Origin: an uncultured Oribacterium sp.
GTDB lineage: Bacteria; Bacillota; Clostridia; Lachnospirales; Lachnospiraceae
DNA length: 41,037 nt
Assembly (NCBI GenBank): GCA_900770445.1
Contig: CAAGKO010000060.1
Location: 1-41,037, forward strand
Direction: 5' to 3'
Shown: positions 39,944 through 41,037 of the stretch, in pieces
Layout: every line of letters begins with the position of its first letter
Numbering within the stretch: the stretch's first letter is position 1
Program-made: the position numbers and the translations under genes
Notes under the pieces: model-generated
What the model saw: the letters and a program-made list of their open reading frames with translations, nothing else
The model's database searches: none
Told to the model about the DNA's origin: nothing

Positions 39944-40876
39944 TCAAAGGTTCCGGCGGTCCTCCACGATGTAGATCGGGCGGTCCTTCAGCTCTTCGAA
40001 CAGCACCGCGATGTACTCACCGATGATCCCGACGACGATGAAGAGAACGGCGAACATGAAGCAGAGCAGGACGACGATCGTCGCATAGCCGGATGGTGCA
40101 CCATCACGGGTCACCAGGGTATAGATCAGCACGATCATCCCCAGAAATCCACTGAAGAGGCCGGCGAAGATGCCGAGCTTGAGCGGCATATTCGAGAAGC
40201 ACATAATGGTGTTCATCGCGAACGTAAAGAGCTTTCGGATCGAATAGTGGCTGCTGCCCGCCACACGCGGGGCTGCCTCATAGGAAATCGTCGTCTTCCG
40301 GAAGCCGACGTTCTGCACGTAACCGCGGAGGAAACGGACCTTCTCCCGGTAGTTTTTCATGAGCACCTTCTGTACCGGGCGGGTGATGGCGAAGAAGTCC
40401 GAGGCATTGGCTTCGAGATGGACCTCCGACATACGGTTAATGAGCCAGTAGAAGCCGCCGGAGGTGATGTTTTTCAGAAGCCCGGCCGTTTTGTTTTCGG
40501 TGCGGACCATGGAGATCACCTGATAGCCGGCGTCGAACCGGTCGACGATGTCGGCGAGGTACTTCGGCGGATGCTGAAGATCCGCGTCCATGAAGACGAG
40601 GCCGTCGCCGGTCGCATAGTCGAGTCCGGCGGTCATCGCCGCCTCATGGCCGAAGTTCCGGGAGAAGTGGAGCACGCGCACATGGTTCGCATCGCGGGCG
40701 GCCAGATCATCCAGGATCTCGCCGGTCCGGTCGCGGGAGCCGTCATTCACGAAGATGAACTCGTAATCCCAGCCCTTCGCCGCGAGCCCCTCCCCATATT
40801 CTCTGGTCGTCTGATAGAAAGTCTCCAGTCCGGCCTCCTCGTTATAAGCCGAAACCACCAAGCTCAGTAATTTCAT
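39944..40876 (-). CDS. GtrB/DPM1-like family 2 glycosyltransferase
   Basis: The 310-residue protein starts with a GT-A domain: LSLVVSAYNEE, FVNDGSRDRTGEIL, HFSRNFGHEAAMTAGLDYATGD and the metal-binding MDADLQHPP. Two C-terminal membrane segments (about 235-255 and 270-292) follow. Such enzymes move a sugar from a nucleotide donor to undecaprenyl phosphate for wall or polymer glycosylation. The ATG at 40876 follows AGGAAG. The frame is open 41 codons upstream, but that part is the translated palindromic repeat and was rejected. No flippase gene is seen at the window's edge. Confidence 0.9.
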   Translation of the reverse strand: MKLLSLVVSAYNEEAGLETFYQTTREYGEGLAAKGWDYEFIFVNDGSRDRTGEILDDLAARDANHVRVLHFSRNFGHEAAMTAGLDYATGDGLVFMDADLQHPPKYLADIVDRFDAGYQVISMVRTENKTAGLLKNITSGGFYWLINRMSEVHLEANASDFFAITRPVQKVLMKNYREKVRFLRGYVQNVGFRKTTISYEAAPRVAGSSHYSIRKLFTFAMNTIMCFSNMPLKLGIFAGLFSGFLGMIVLIYTLVTRDGAPSGYATIVVLLCFMFAVLFIVVGIIGEYIAVLFEELKDRPIYIVEDRRNL

Positions 40877-40904
40877 ATATCTTCCTTCCAACGTTTCTAT
40901 AAAG

Positions 40905-41007
40905 TAGTAACCGTTCCGGCAGCGGGGGATCCGGAGGGCCGGCAATGGAGACCATACGTAGAGACCGTGTGAAATCAAGCCGGGTCCCCTTAGCGGCACT
41001 TGGTACT
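40905..41007 (-). repeat. Palindromic intergenic element, copy 2
   Basis: The core 40927-40990 is the inverse of 13705-13768 with four differences in 64. The outer ends resemble each other as imperfect inverted repeats (AGTAACCGTTCCGGC on the left, AGTACCAAGTGCCGC on the right, read inwards). It carries no coding sequence and lies directly upstream of the glycosyltransferase gene. Confidence 0.8.
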
Positions 41008-41037
41008 ATTTTCCTTAGCACCCTCTGCAACGCTGAG

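Noticed and set aside
40877..40999. Upstream extension of the glycosyltransferase frame
   Set aside because: It is the translated palindromic element; similar peptides appear in one frame of the copy at 13.7 kb, and an ATG with AGGAAG is at the family start.

Overview
The window looks like chromosomal DNA of a Clostridia-type Firmicute, most likely of the Lachnospiraceae kind, with fairly GC-rich coding sequence. The grounds are an RNase Y with one N-terminal membrane anchor, a LexA/DinR-type box at recA, a CcpA cre site, YesM/YesN-type two-component proteins, Ala/Thr-rich lipoprotein leaders, AGGAGG ribosome binding sites, and GTG/TTG starts that follow them. No rRNA, tRNA, CRISPR array, transposase or phage gene was seen. 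The genus is not claimed.

Layout. 1-5.3 kb (minus strand): rny, an OhrR-type peroxide sensor, a YwaF-like membrane protein, recX and recA. 5.6-13.6 kb (minus strand): a complete RND-type efflux locus transcribed from a TetR gene with its own promoter and paired operators, then a membrane-fusion protein, an RND permease and two TolC-like proteins. The TolC-like proteins seem to lack the outer-membrane barrel strands. 13.9-15.6 kb (plus strand): ispE and a GntR/FadR-type regulator. 15.7-21.8 kb (minus strand): a YhaN/YhaO-like DNA-repair ATPase and nuclease pair, an LtrA-family membrane protein and purC. 22-23.3 kb (plus strand): lrgA-lrgB. 23.3-28.3 kb (minus strand): a KDG kinase under a cre site, a HAD phosphatase, a YesL-like protein and a BCCT transporter. 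28.5-29.1 kb (plus strand): a gene of unknown function. 29.2-39.7 kb (minus strand): a sugar-uptake and sensing cluster. 39.9-40.9 kb (minus strand): a GtrB/DPM1-like glycosyltransferase.

The sugar cluster reads mglB-mglA-mglC, a terminator, a small membrane protein, a YesN-type response regulator, a YesM-type sensor kinase, a membrane-anchored sugar-binding protein and a second MglB-like lipoprotein. The three mgl genes make a galactose/glucose-type ABC importer. The two extra binding proteins are translationally coupled to, or closely follow, the kinase, which suggests that they deliver the sugar signal to it. The kinase carries an unusual low-complexity insertion inside its ATPase domain.

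The intergenic DNA is also structured. A 64-nt core with 4 differences occurs at 13.7 kb and 40.9 kb in opposite orientations. Related short hairpins flank the BCCT gene. Three genes (recX, tetR, purC) have short direct repeats starting at or next to their stop codons. The leading candidates for something undescribed are the barrel-less TolC efflux system, the sensing cassette with two binding proteins, and this family of palindromic repeats.
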